Notes: generated by a model from the sequence alone, not told the origin. Positions 17,059-26,130 are shown, counted from the stretch's first letter. The stretch is DNA of 64,000 bases from Alphaproteobacteria bacterium (GCA_021776235.1 JAJFGG010000090.1:1-64000); one strand, 5' to 3'. A program made the numbers and translations.

Positions 17059-18102
17059 ATGAGCCAGGCGAAGCCGAACCCGGATTTCTGGTTATCCTCG
17101 GGTTTTCAATACCTCTCCCGGGATCAGGACGGCTATCTGGCGGTCACCGACGAATTTCTTGGCGCTTATTTCCAGCGGCCTGAAATTCGCCCGGTGGAAG
17201 AGTCCTGCGCCGCTGAACGGGCCCTGCACCGGCGCCTCAGCAAGGAGCCCCGGTCCGCGGTATCGGACGCGGACCTTGTAGCCCTGCAGGATCCGGACGC
17301 GGTTGAGAATTACCGTATCGTGCTGGATTTCCGCGACCGTCTGATTGGCGCCGGTACCCTGGAAGGCTGTTACCTCTCCCTGTTTGCGGATCAGCGTGTG
17401 CCGGTGCCGCCCCTGTTCGTGGCTCAACTGACCCACGTGATACTGCGTAATATCCTGGACGATTGTACGGATCCTATGCGCCTGCGGGCCGGCGAGATCC
17501 TGTTTCGGCCGCAAAAGGTGACTGTCCGCGAGGGCGCCATTTTGCTGGCCGATAACGAAACCGTCGAGATGCAGGCCACCGCCGGCGCCCAGGCGCCCGC
17601 CGATCTGCTGAATATGGCCGGCGCCGGTGGTCAAGGGGCCGGCCTGCGGCAGATCGAACTGGATGTCCTGCGCCGCGACAACAAGGATCTGTATTGGCCG
17701 CGCAGCGATCAATTCGACACGGTGCTGGACATCACCTCCCATCGCCCCGGCCTGGATGCCCTGTGCCGGGTTCTGGAAGGCTGGGTTCGCCATTTCACGA
17801 AAATTGACGCCTCGATCCAATCCGCGCAGAGCGTGACTGACGACAACTGGGTCTGGCACATCGGCCTGGACGCCGAGGCCAGCGGCATTTTAAACGATCT
17901 TTACAACGACAAGCCGGTCGCGCCCGCGCGCCGGGACCGCATCCTGGCCCTGTTCAGAATGACGGTAAAAGACGAGGCGCCCTTCCTGCCGACAGTCGCC
18001 GGAAGGCCGATCTATCTGGGTCTTGCCATGGCGGCCAACAATGTTGTGACCGTCAAGCCGCAAAACCTACTGGTTAACCTGCCCCTGTTGCCCACCGCCT
18101 AG
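17059..18102 (+). CDS. DUF6352 family protein
   Basis: This 347-residue soluble protein matches DUF6352. Characteristic blocks are NPDFWLSSGFQYLSRDQDGY, VTDEFLGAYFQRPEI, PVEESCAAERALHRRLS and YLSLFADQRVPVPPLFVAQL. It has no known activity. It is the third gene of the accessory operon, 35 bases after DUF6505. The TAG stop at 18100-18102 lies inside a dispersed palindromic repeat that also supplies the stop of the convergent Fe-S gene. Confidence 0.75.
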   Translation: MSQAKPNPDFWLSSGFQYLSRDQDGYLAVTDEFLGAYFQRPEIRPVEESCAAERALHRRLSKEPRSAVSDADLVALQDPDAVENYRIVLDFRDRLIGAGTLEGCYLSLFADQRVPVPPLFVAQLTHVILRNILDDCTDPMRLRAGEILFRPQKVTVREGAILLADNETVEMQATAGAQAPADLLNMAGAGGQGAGLRQIELDVLRRDNKDLYWPRSDQFDTVLDITSHRPGLDALCRVLEGWVRHFTKIDASIQSAQSVTDDNWVWHIGLDAEASGILNDLYNDKPVAPARRDRILALFRMTVKDEAPFLPTVAGRPIYLGLAMAANNVVTVKPQNLLVNLPLLPTA

Positions 18103-18154
18103 AGCAAAGAGTTAGAGCAACTTGTCTGCGTTCGAATGAAGGCAGGTTGCCCTA
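18100..18154. repeat. palindromic TAGAGCAA repeat between convergent genes (likely bidirectional terminator)
   Basis: TAGAGCAA occurs at 18100-18107 and again at 18113-18120. The second copy pairs with TTGCCCTA (18147-18154) around TTGTCTGCGTTCGAATGAA. The first copy contains the stop of the DUF6352 gene, and the far arm contains the stop of the opposing Fe-S gene. A related element follows purA at 53345-53386. Confidence 0.65.
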
Positions 18155-20248
18155 ATTGTCGTCGTCCCTGTTGGCTTCATGGTCCCGCTTCAATTGTGCT
18201 CTTTGCCGCTGGATTTCCCGTTCGCGCAAATCATCCTCGGTGGTGCGCGGCAGGGGTCTTTGCGGCCCGGCATTGAAAGCGCCGTCCTCCATTTGCGCCA
18301 CGACGCGGCAATTGTCGCACATTTTGATCCGGTCGATGGCGGCGCCGCTTTGGAACATGGAATGCTTGCCGGCCAGTTTTTCGATGACCGCCTCGACCGA
18401 GCTTTTGACGCCAAAGGGTTCGCCGCAGCGAATGCAGGCGAACGGTTCCTCTTCTTTCAGGGTGATGGCCTGGCGGGCGCTGTTGGTGAAATTATAGCGT
18501 GGCTGCAACTGAATAACTTTTTCCGGGCAGGTATTGCGGCACAACCCACATTGTACACAGGCCGCTTCCATGAAACTCAATTTCGGCGACGCCGGATTGT
18601 CCATGATCGCCCCGGTTGGACAGGCGCTGACACAGGACAGGCACAGGGTGCAGTTTTCCGTATCCACCTGAATGGCGCCATAGGGCGCGCCCTGGGGCAG
18701 CGCGACGGCTTCGACGCTTTCAGGCGCCGCGCCGTGCAGTTGTTGCAAGGCCAGGGCCGTTACGGTGCGCCTGCCCCCAGAGGCCAAAAAGCTGCCGAGA
18801 GCCAGGCTGTCTGCCCTGGCATGGGCATACAACGCCGCTTCAATGGCGCTGGGATCGGCCTGATCCAGGATCATGATCCGACTGTCGCCAAAGCCGAGGC
18901 CGGCCACCAGGGCGTCGGCATAGCTGATCTGCTGCGCCAGCGCCGCATAGTCTTCGGCCCTGCCCGGCGGGCACAAAATAAACACCTGTCCCGCCCCATA
19001 GCCCAAGGCCGCAAGCAGCAGGTCCAGACTGATCTGGCTGACTTCGTTAAGAGGGAAGGGCAGCACATTGACCGGCAGGCCCCGGCCATGGCGCGCCAGC
19101 ACCGAGATCAGTTCATCGCCGTAGCGGGGATCGTGCAGCAACAGGGCCGGCTGGCTGCCGCCGGCCTTGAAATACGCCAGTAGCAGGGTCCGCAGGCGCT
19201 CGGCCACGGTTTCCACTGCGGGCAGGGCATAGCTGGCCGCACCCGTGGGACATACACTGCTGCAGTGGCCGCAGCCGCCGCAGACAAAAGGATCGATCTT
19301 GACGTGGTCGCCGTCGGGCTGGATGGCCGAGGTGGGGCAATTATCCAGACAGCGGGTACAGCCGACGATCCGGCTGCGCGAATGGACGCATAATTCGGCG
19401 TCGTAGGTAACGTAAATGGGCTTGTCGAACGCGCCGACCATACCGGACAGTTCGTACAGGGCTTTTTGCACCGCGGCCGGATTGCCCCGGTCGGGGCGCA
19501 GATAGCCATCCCGCCGCTCGCCCCCTGGAAACAACGCTGTATTGCCGCTCAAATCCAGAATCAGATCGCATTGCAGGCTGGTTTCCCTCGCGGCGCCGTC
19601 AAATGCCAGGTGGTCGCGGGAGGAGACGCTGGCCGTGGCCTGCTTTCGGATCGCCAGATCGAAGGCGCCCAGATGGCCCGTAGCCTGCACAATGTCGCCA
19701 CTGAGCAGAGGAAACCGGGTCACGCGCGGCGGCGATGCCTCTGCGCCGCTGTGCAGCAGTACCATGACCTCCAGCCGGTCCGCCAGCTGCGCCGCCGCGT
19801 CCAAGGCCGCGTCATCGCAGCCATAGACAAGGCACCGGCCTTCCGATTGCAGGCTGATGCTGGGCGTGGCTGCAATATCCAGGGTGGCCTCGGCCAACAG
19901 CGCGGCGATTTTCGCCGTGCCGTCGCTCTGGTCCGCGTCTTGCGACCAGCCGGCCCGTTCGCGGATATTGGTGAAGCCCAAAGCAAAGTTAGGCGCGGCA
20001 GCGGGCGCCGACTCGGCCATCACTTCGGCCGCAACCTCGGAAAACAAAGGGGCTTCCTGGGTGCAGGCCACCATGACCGTTCCGCCGGTCTTTACGGCGG
20101 CCTTGAAGGTTTCCAATTGGGCTCGACAAAGATGGTTGTTGACAGGCAATGCCCCGTCCGCGCCGCAGGCCCTGCCCAACGCCGCGCCATTCAGGTTCAT
20201 GGTCCCCTCGCAATTGCACAAAAGGACCGTCTTGCCATTCAAATTCAT
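18152..20248 (-). CDS. large 4Fe-4S ferredoxin-type protein linked to formate dehydrogenase
   Basis: This 698-residue cytoplasmic iron-sulfur protein opens MNLNGKTVLLCNCEGTM. It then has a cluster motif CTRCLDNCPTSAI preceded by other Cys, CGGCGHCSSVCPTGA (middle), CTLCLSCVSACPTGA and CVQCGLCRNTCPEKVI (C-terminal half). A late CIRCGEP...CDNC pair may bind zinc. The region between the paired clusters resembles a flavodoxin-like or hydrogenase-delta-like electron-transfer domain. I start at the ATG at 20248, since upstream codons are not protein-like. It runs against the flanking genes but lies inside their cluster and diverges from DUF3305. The likely job is electron supply during cofactor insertion or transfer from formate oxidation, which is inference. 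Confidence 0.8.
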   Translation of the reverse strand: MNLNGKTVLLCNCEGTMNLNGAALGRACGADGALPVNNHLCRAQLETFKAAVKTGGTVMVACTQEAPLFSEVAAEVMAESAPAAAPNFALGFTNIRERAGWSQDADQSDGTAKIAALLAEATLDIAATPSISLQSEGRCLVYGCDDAALDAAAQLADRLEVMVLLHSGAEASPPRVTRFPLLSGDIVQATGHLGAFDLAIRKQATASVSSRDHLAFDGAARETSLQCDLILDLSGNTALFPGGERRDGYLRPDRGNPAAVQKALYELSGMVGAFDKPIYVTYDAELCVHSRSRIVGCTRCLDNCPTSAIQPDGDHVKIDPFVCGGCGHCSSVCPTGAASYALPAVETVAERLRTLLLAYFKAGGSQPALLLHDPRYGDELISVLARHGRGLPVNVLPFPLNEVSQISLDLLLAALGYGAGQVFILCPPGRAEDYAALAQQISYADALVAGLGFGDSRIMILDQADPSAIEAALYAHARADSLALGSFLASGGRRTVTALALQQLHGAAPESVEAVALPQGAPYGAIQVDTENCTLCLSCVSACPTGAIMDNPASPKLSFMEAACVQCGLCRNTCPEKVIQLQPRYNFTNSARQAITLKEEEPFACIRCGEPFGVKSSVEAVIEKLAGKHSMFQSGAAIDRIKMCDNCRVVAQMEDGAFNAGPQRPLPRTTEDDLREREIQRQRAQLKRDHEANRDDDN

Positions 20249-20361
20249 GCCGCCAACCCCCGTGCCCGCACAATCCTGGCCCGGATCATATACCCACAAT
20301 GGTTTGAACAGGAACCGTTGGATCCGCTATCATGGCGACGGAGCCATAAAAAGGGGTGCAG

Positions 20362-20895
20362 ATGCAACCGCTTGAAAGCATGCCCATGGGCGTCGTGCTG
20401 GAGCGCCGGGAGATCGATAATCCGTGGCAGGATCATGTCTGGCGCGCGGTGGCGGTGCTGCCCGGCGCCGCAGCGATCGCCGGCTGGCGCGATTTGGGTA
20501 GTGGCGACGGCTGGGCCCGCTTCCATGCCGCGACGCTGCCGCTGGAATTACATCGTTCGGATACGGAAGCCTATCGGGTCAACCTCTCGGACGATCCGCC
20601 CCGTATCTATGTGGTGCTGCGGGACGATGACGAAGACGATGGCGGCTATGGCGTTGCGCCCTTTCTCGTCACCGTCTCGGCCTTCGAGGCGCAGGATTAT
20701 CTGGACAGCGGCGAGGAGGAGGTTGAAGGCGTCCAGATGCCCGATGCGGTCATCGCCTGGGTGCAGGCTTTCATCGACAAGCACCACGTGGACGAGCCGT
20801 TCAGGAAACGCAAACGGGACCGTCTGGACCCGGACAAGTTGGGCTTTGGCCGGCCCCAGGTCACCAGGGGCGGCAAGCGCCTGCAGGATGAATGA
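20362..20895 (+). CDS. DUF3305 family protein
   Basis: This 177-residue soluble protein matches DUF3305. It starts MQPLESMPMGVVLERREIDN and then PWQDHVWRAVAVLPGA. The core LELHRSDTEAYRVNLSDDPP and YVVLRDDDEDD is family-typical, as is the basic tail. DUF3305 and DUF3306 genes occur together next to formate dehydrogenase in many proteobacteria, and their role is not established. Its stop overlaps the next gene by 4 bases. Confidence 0.8.
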   Translation: MQPLESMPMGVVLERREIDNPWQDHVWRAVAVLPGAAAIAGWRDLGSGDGWARFHAATLPLELHRSDTEAYRVNLSDDPPRIYVVLRDDDEDDGGYGVAPFLVTVSAFEAQDYLDSGEEEVEGVQMPDAVIAWVQAFIDKHHVDEPFRKRKRDRLDPDKLGFGRPQVTRGGKRLQDE

Positions 20896-21434
20896 CCGCC
20901 ATGTCGGATGATAGGGAAAGTCCACTAGGCCGTTGGTCCCGCCGCAAGACCGAGGTCCGCGCCGGCGCGAAATCCCAAGACCCAGGCCCGCCCTCGGCAC
21001 CGGATGCCGCGGCGCCGGTGCCCCAGACGGAGGATGCCGAGGCAGACATCGTTGCGCAGCTTCCCGATATTGATGACATGGATGGGGACTCCGATTTTTC
21101 GGTTTTCATGCAGGACGGTGTCCCTGAAGATTTGCAGCGTCTGGCATTGCGCAAGCTTTGGTTGTCCGACCCGGTCTTGGCCAATGTGGATGGCCTGGTA
21201 GACTATGGTGAGAATTTCTCCGTCGCCGAAACCCTGGGCGGTGCCGTCAAAACCATCTATCAGGTTGGCAAAGGCATGATCGACGAGGCGGCGGAAGAAG
21301 CGGCGCCAGGGGACGGCGCCGATCAGATTGCCGGGGACGGCGCGGCCGAAATTGCCGGGCAAAACGCCGATGGTGAGAGCCCGCCGGCGAGCCAGGGGCG
21401 ACCAGAGGACGGCGATCCGCCCGATCAAGCTTAG
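20892..21434 (+). CDS. DUF3306 family protein
   Basis: This 180-residue acidic, soluble protein matches DUF3306. It has the conserved opening ESPLGRWSRRKTEVR and the core FMQDGVPEDLQRLALRKLW followed by LSDPVLANVDGLVDYGENF. The C-terminal 60 residues are low-complexity Ala/Glu/Asp. It is translationally coupled to DUF3305 (ATGA overlap) and precedes the TorD-like chaperone. A role in formate dehydrogenase maturation is inferred from constant co-location. Confidence 0.82.
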   Translation: MTAMSDDRESPLGRWSRRKTEVRAGAKSQDPGPPSAPDAAAPVPQTEDAEADIVAQLPDIDDMDGDSDFSVFMQDGVPEDLQRLALRKLWLSDPVLANVDGLVDYGENFSVAETLGGAVKTIYQVGKGMIDEAAEEAAPGDGADQIAGDGAAEIAGQNADGESPPASQGRPEDGDPPDQA

Positions 21435-21589
21435 GTGAAGATGGCCTCGGTTCGCCCGGCAGTCGATATTGCCCTTCCATCCAGGCAATTTCTCGCCTAG
21501 ACTGAAATTGTAGAATACAAAAAAACCATCCTGCCTGGCTGGTCCAATTGGTAATCTGACGGTGTCTGCGATGAACCATACGGCAGGAG

Positions 21590-22240
21590 GTGTGGAGGTG
21601 CCTTTTGGGGAGGCAAACCCAGCCGGGTGATGGCCAAAGCTATCAACTCGTGCGTGAAGAAGACCAACTGCGTGGCGAATGCTACGCCTTGTTGGCAAGT
21701 TTGTTATGCGCACCGCCGGACGAAGGGCTGTTGGCCCTGACTGCCGAAATTGACGGCGACGAAACGCCCATGGGCCGCGCTTTGACCGCGCTGCAGCAGA
21801 CGGCGGCGGATACCAGTGCCGATATCCTGACACAGGAATTTCAGGATCTGTTCATCGGCGTCGGCGGCGGCAACCTAAAACCCTATGGCTCCTACTATCA
21901 GACTGGATTTCTGTACGAGAAGCCGCTGGCGAAGTTACGTCACGACATGGAGCAGATGGGCATTGCCAGGCTGGAAGAAGTGAAAGAGCCGGAAGATCAC
22001 ATTGCCTCGTTATGCGAAATGATGGCCGGCCTGATCAGCGGTGAATTTGGCGGCGAGGCGGGTGGGCCGACCGACCTGCAAACCCAGCAATGGTTTTTTC
22101 AACGGCATTTAGCGCCCTGGGCAGGCCTGTTCTTTACAGATCTGGAGACGGCGGCCTCGGCGCAGTTCTATGTGCCGGTGGGGACCATCGGCCGGCTGTT
22201 CATGGAAATTGAGGCCACCGCTTTTGAAATGGCGGCCTAG
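21590..22240 (+). CDS. TorD/DmsD family molybdoenzyme chaperone
   Basis: This protein of up to 216 residues is an all-helical TorD-type chaperone that binds the Tat signal and apo-form of a molybdoenzyme until the cofactor is inserted. Visible blocks are LRGECYALLASLLCAPPDE, EFQDLFIGVGGGNLKPYGSYY (the family's E-x-LF-G...P..S motif) and KEPEDHIASLCEMMAGLI with the conserved EPEDH. The start is uncertain: GTG at 21590, or TTG at 21605 with GGAGG six bases upstream. It immediately precedes the Tat-tagged small protein and the alpha subunit, its probable client. Confidence 0.88.
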   Translation: MWRCLLGRQTQPGDGQSYQLVREEDQLRGECYALLASLLCAPPDEGLLALTAEIDGDETPMGRALTALQQTAADTSADILTQEFQDLFIGVGGGNLKPYGSYYQTGFLYEKPLAKLRHDMEQMGIARLEEVKEPEDHIASLCEMMAGLISGEFGGEAGGPTDLQTQQWFFQRHLAPWAGLFFTDLETAASAQFYVPVGTIGRLFMEIEATAFEMAA

Positions 22241-22299
22241 TGAGAAACGACCAGATACGAACGATCTGAATTCGAACGACCAACAAAAGGGATGAGGCC

Positions 22300-22524
22300 A
22301 TGAAACACAAGGATGACGCCCGAAAGACGGTCGGCAACAAGGCCGAGGATCAAGGCGTAGAACGGCGTGGGTTTTTCAAATTGCTTGGGTTGGGCTCCAT
22401 GGCCGGTGCCGCGGCGGTTGCCGCACCGGGCGCCGTAAGCGCGGCCGAGGCCGAAGAAACCAAAGGCGCCGGCTATCGGGAAACGGCGCACGTGAAGACC
22501 TACTACAAGCTAGCCAAATTCTGA
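22300..22524 (+). CDS. small Tat-signal protein of the formate dehydrogenase region
   Basis: This 74-residue protein is the short twin-arginine peptide seen before formate dehydrogenase genes. The signal reads ERRGFFKLLGLGSMAGAAA, and the conserved tail reads GYRETAHVKTYYKLAKF. It has no catalytic domain. Such proteins are thought to help export or assemble the membrane complex. It lies 36 bases before the alpha subunit in the same operon. Confidence 0.88.
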   Translation: MKHKDDARKTVGNKAEDQGVERRGFFKLLGLGSMAGAAAVAAPGAVSAAEAEETKGAGYRETAHVKTYYKLAKF

Positions 22525-22560
22525 AATCAACTTCGAGAACGGTGAATTGGAGAGCGGCCA

Positions 22561-25434
22561 ATGTTGACAAAACGGACAAACGGAGTGGCGAATGGCCCCC
22601 GGCTATCAAAGGCCCTTACCGGATTGACGGGTGGTGCTGTTGACCGCCGCACATTTTTGAAACGTTCCGGCCTGGCGGCGGGCGGCATTGCCGCGGTGGC
22701 CGGCGCCGGCGGCGGCATGGTCCGGAAGGCGAAGGCTCAGGCCGCGGCGGGCGCGGCAAAGCTGGATCGCGTTCGTAGTGTCTGTACCCATTGTGCGGTT
22801 GGCTGCACGGTCGAGGCGGAAGTGCAAAATGGCGTCTGGGTTGGCCAGGAACCGGGCTTCGATAGTCCCATAAACCTTGGCGCCCATTGTGCCAAGGGCG
22901 CCGCGGTGCGGGAACACGCCCATGGCGAGCGCCGCTTGCGCTATCCCATGAAAATGGTCGACGGCAAATGGCAAAAGATCGGCTGGGAACAGGCCGTCAA
23001 TGAAATCGGCGACAAGATGCTGGAGATCCGGAAATCGTCCGGCCCGGATTCCGTCTATTGGCTGGGTTCCGCCAAATATAGCAATGAACAGGCCTATCTG
23101 TTCCGAAAATTCTACGCTTTCTGGGGATCCAACAACGGCGATCATCAGGCGCGGATCTGTCATTCAACCACGGTCGCGGGTGTGGCGAACACCTGGGGCT
23201 ATGGCGCCATGACGAACTCCATGAACGATATCCATAACAGCCGCGCCATCTTCCTGATTGGCGGCAACCCGGCGGAAGCCCATCCGGTGTCGTTGCTGCA
23301 CATCCTGAAGGCCAAGGAGCAGAACAACGCTTCCCTGATCGTCTGCGATCCCAGGTTCACGCGCACGGCGGCGCATGCGGATGAATTTGTCCGCATGCGC
23401 TCAGGCAGCGATGTGGCGCTGATCTGGGGTATTCTGTGGCATGTCTTCCGCAATGGCTGGGAGGACAAGGAATTCATCCGCCAGCGGGTCTATGGCATGG
23501 AAGAGATAAAGACCGAGGTCGCAAAATGGACCCCGGAAGAAACCGAGCGGGTAACCGGTGTGCCCGGGTCGCAATTGAAGCGGGTTGCCAGAACCCTGGC
23601 CAACAGCCGGCCGGCGACGGTGATTTGGTGCATGGGCGGAACCCAGCATACCAACGGCAACAACAACACACGGGCCTATTGCATCCTGCAACTGGCGCTG
23701 GGCAATATGGGCGTGACGGGCGGCGGCACCAACATCTTCCGCGGCCACGACAACGTCCAGGGCGCCACCGATATGTGCGTCCTGTCCCATTCCTTGCCGG
23801 GTTACTATGGTCTGAAGACCGGTTCCTGGAAGCACTGGGCCCGGGTCTGGGATGTCGACTACGAATATCTTAAGGGCCGCTTTGCCACCCAGAAATTGAT
23901 GGAGAGCAAGGGTATACCGGTCTCCCGCTGGATCGATGGGGTGTTGGAGAACAAGGACAACATTGATCAGCCCGATAACCTGCGGGCCATGGTTTTCTGG
24001 GGTCATGCGCCGAATTCACAGACCCGCGGCGTCGAAATGAAAAAGGCCATGGAGAAGTTGGACCTTCTGGTGGTGATCGACCCGTATCCGACTGTGTCCG
24101 CGGTGATGCATGACCGCAAGGACGGCACCTATCTGTTGCCGGCGACCACCCAGTTCGAGACCTATGGTTCGGTCACGGCGTCCAACCGCTCGTTCCAATG
24201 GCGGGAAAAAGTCGTGGAGCCGGTCTGGGATTCCAAGCCCGACCACGAAATCATGTACCTCTTTGCCAAGAAATTCGGCTTGGACAAGGAGATGTTCAAG
24301 CATATCAAGGTCAACGGCAACGAGCCCTTGATCGAAGACATCACCCGCGAATTCAACAAGGGCATGTGGACCATCGGCTATACCGGCCAGTCACCGGAGC
24401 GGATGCGGTTGCACATGGCGAACCAGCACACCTTTGACCGCACCACCATGCAGGCGGTCGGCGGCCCCGCGGACGGCGAGTATTACGGTTTGCCCTGGCC
24501 CTGCTGGGGCACGCCGGAAATGAAGCATCCCGGTACCCCTCTGTTGTACGACACCTCCAAGCCGGTGGCGGAAGGCGGTTTGACCTTCCGGGCCCGTTAC
24601 GGGGTGGAACGGAATGGCGTCAATCTGCTGGCCGAGGGATCCTATTCCGTCGGCTCCGAGATCAAGGACGGCTATCCGGAATTCACCATGGCCATGTTGA
24701 AAAAACTGGGTTGGGATTCAGATTTGACCGCTGCGGAACGGGCGGCGATCGAAAAAGTCGCCGGCGACAAAACCAATTGGAAGACCGACCTGTCGGGCGG
24801 CATCCAGCGGGTGGCGATCAAACATGGCTGCGCCCCGTTCGGCAACGCCAAGGCACGCGCCGTGGTCTGGACTTTCCCAGATCCGGTGCCCCTGCATCGG
24901 GAACCATTGTATACGGCACGGCGTGATCTGGTGGCGGACTATCCTACCTACAGCGACCGCCAGTCCTATCGACTGCCAACGCTGTATGCCAGCATCCAGA
25001 AGAAGGATTTCTCCAAGGATTTCCCCATTGTGCTGACGAGCGGCCGCCTGGTGGAATACGAGGGCGGCGGCGACGAGTCACGCTCCAATCCCTGGCTGGC
25101 GGAATTGCAGCAGGATATGTTCGTCGAGATCAATAAATACAATGCCAATAACACGGGCATTCGGGATGGCAGCTGGGTCTGGGTTCATACGCCGGAAGGC
25201 GCGAAGATCAGGGTCAAGGCCATGGTTACGGAACGGGTGGGCCGCGATGTGGCCTTCCTGCCGTTCCATTTCGGCGGCGTCTTCCAAGGCAAGGATCTTC
25301 GGGACAAGTACCCACAGGGCGCTGATCCTTATGTCCTCGGCGAAGCGGCCAATACGGCCATGACCTATGGATACGATGTGGTAACGCAGATGCAGGAATC
25401 CAAAACCACTCTTTGCAGAATTGAAAAGGCATAA
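22561..25434 (+). CDS. fdhA: formate dehydrogenase alpha (catalytic) subunit, Mo/W-bis-MGD
   Basis: This 957-residue periplasm-facing enzyme oxidises formate to carbon dioxide. A Tat signal carries RR at residues 29-30 (DRRTFLKRSG). A 4Fe-4S cluster is set by Cys75, Cys78, Cys82 and Cys110, with Lys112 as electron relay. The active site reads ARICHS at about 199-202, so the metal ligand is Cys200, not selenocysteine, followed by the essential His201 and TWGYGAMTNS. Two molybdopterin-binding regions follow, and the C-terminal block LTSGRLVEYEGGGDESRSNP is typical. It starts at an ATG after GGAGAG. The operon continues into the beta and gamma subunits. Length and context fit the FdhABC membrane type rather than the NAD-linked soluble enzyme. 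Confidence 0.95.
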   Translation: MLTKRTNGVANGPRLSKALTGLTGGAVDRRTFLKRSGLAAGGIAAVAGAGGGMVRKAKAQAAAGAAKLDRVRSVCTHCAVGCTVEAEVQNGVWVGQEPGFDSPINLGAHCAKGAAVREHAHGERRLRYPMKMVDGKWQKIGWEQAVNEIGDKMLEIRKSSGPDSVYWLGSAKYSNEQAYLFRKFYAFWGSNNGDHQARICHSTTVAGVANTWGYGAMTNSMNDIHNSRAIFLIGGNPAEAHPVSLLHILKAKEQNNASLIVCDPRFTRTAAHADEFVRMRSGSDVALIWGILWHVFRNGWEDKEFIRQRVYGMEEIKTEVAKWTPEETERVTGVPGSQLKRVARTLANSRPATVIWCMGGTQHTNGNNNTRAYCILQLALGNMGVTGGGTNIFRGHDNVQGATDMCVLSHSLPGYYGLKTGSWKHWARVWDVDYEYLKGRFATQKLMESKGIPVSRWIDGVLENKDNIDQPDNLRAMVFWGHAPNSQTRGVEMKKAMEKLDLLVVIDPYPTVSAVMHDRKDGTYLLPATTQFETYGSVTASNRSFQWREKVVEPVWDSKPDHEIMYLFAKKFGLDKEMFKHIKVNGNEPLIEDITREFNKGMWTIGYTGQSPERMRLHMANQHTFDRTTMQAVGGPADGEYYGLPWPCWGTPEMKHPGTPLLYDTSKPVAEGGLTFRARYGVERNGVNLLAEGSYSVGSEIKDGYPEFTMAMLKKLGWDSDLTAAERAAIEKVAGDKTNWKTDLSGGIQRVAIKHGCAPFGNAKARAVVWTFPDPVPLHREPLYTARRDLVADYPTYSDRQSYRLPTLYASIQKKDFSKDFPIVLTSGRLVEYEGGGDESRSNPWLAELQQDMFVEINKYNANNTGIRDGSWVWVHTPEGAKIRVKAMVTERVGRDVAFLPFHFGGVFQGKDLRDKYPQGADPYVLGEAANTAMTYGYDVVTQMQESKTTLCRIEKA

Positions 25435-25446
25435 GGAGAATAAGTC

Positions 25447-26043
25447 ATGGCAAGAATGAGATTTCTCTGCGACGCCGAGCGCTGCATCGAATGCAATGCC
25501 TGCGTGACGGCCTGCAAAAACGAACATGAAGTCGCCTGGGGGATCAACCGCCGCCGGGTGGTGACCATCAACGACGGCAAGCCGGGGGAACGCTCCATAT
25601 CGGTCGCCTGCATGCATTGTTCGGACGCACCCTGCATGGCGGTCTGTCCTGTCGATGTCTTTTACCAGACCGAAGAAGGCGTGGTATTGCATTCCAAGGA
25701 TCTGTGCATCGGTTGCGGCTATTGCTTCTATGCCTGTCCTTTCGGTGCGCCGCAATATCCCCAGGCCGGGAACTTCGGCACCCGCGGCAAGATGGATAAA
25801 TGCACCTTCTGCGCCGGTGGTCCCGAAGATGACAACAGTTCCGCGGAGTTTCTGAAATATGGCCGCAATCGCCTGGCCGAAGGCAAATTGCCCCTGTGTG
25901 CCGAAATGTGTGCGACCAAGGCCCTGTTGGCCGGTGACGGCGATGTGGTCTCGAATATCTACCGCGAACGCGTCGTGGCCCGCGGTTTCGGCGCCGGCGC
26001 CTGGGGTTGGGGAACGGCCTACAAGAGAAAGTCGGGTTCCTGA
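25447..26043 (+). CDS. fdhB: formate dehydrogenase beta subunit (four 4Fe-4S clusters)
   Basis: This 198-residue ferredoxin-type subunit passes electrons from alpha to the cytochrome b subunit. Cys motifs are CIECNACVTACKNEHE, CMHCSDAPCMAVCPVD, CIGCGYCFYACPFGAP and the fourth set including CTFCAGG and CAEMCATKALL. No C-terminal membrane anchor is present, unlike the longer enterobacterial FdnH/FdoH, so it must attach through the gamma subunit. It starts 12 bases after alpha, following AAGGAG. Confidence 0.93.
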   Translation: MARMRFLCDAERCIECNACVTACKNEHEVAWGINRRRVVTINDGKPGERSISVACMHCSDAPCMAVCPVDVFYQTEEGVVLHSKDLCIGCGYCFYACPFGAPQYPQAGNFGTRGKMDKCTFCAGGPEDDNSSAEFLKYGRNRLAEGKLPLCAEMCATKALLAGDGDVVSNIYRERVVARGFGAGAWGWGTAYKRKSGS

Positions 26044-26084
26044 GCCGCGTTCCCATAGGACGATTACTTGTTGCAGTCTGATCC

Positions 26085-26114
26085 GGGGCGGCACATCGCG
26101 GTGCCGCCCCTTTT
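26085..26114 (+). terminator. terminator-like hairpin between beta and gamma subunit genes
   Basis: GGGGCGGCAC (26085-26094) and GTGCCGCCCC (26101-26110) form a perfect 10-bp GC-rich stem with a six-base loop followed by TTTT. It sits 16 bases before the gamma start codon at 26131. It would terminate part of the transcripts, lowering gamma relative to alpha and beta, or protect the upstream mRNA. Confidence 0.65.
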
Positions 26115-26130
26115 CCTTGGAGGCGGAGCG

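Noticed and set aside
22561-25434. Selenocysteine TGA in the formate dehydrogenase gene
   Set aside because: The active-site codon is TGT, and no in-frame TGA exists.
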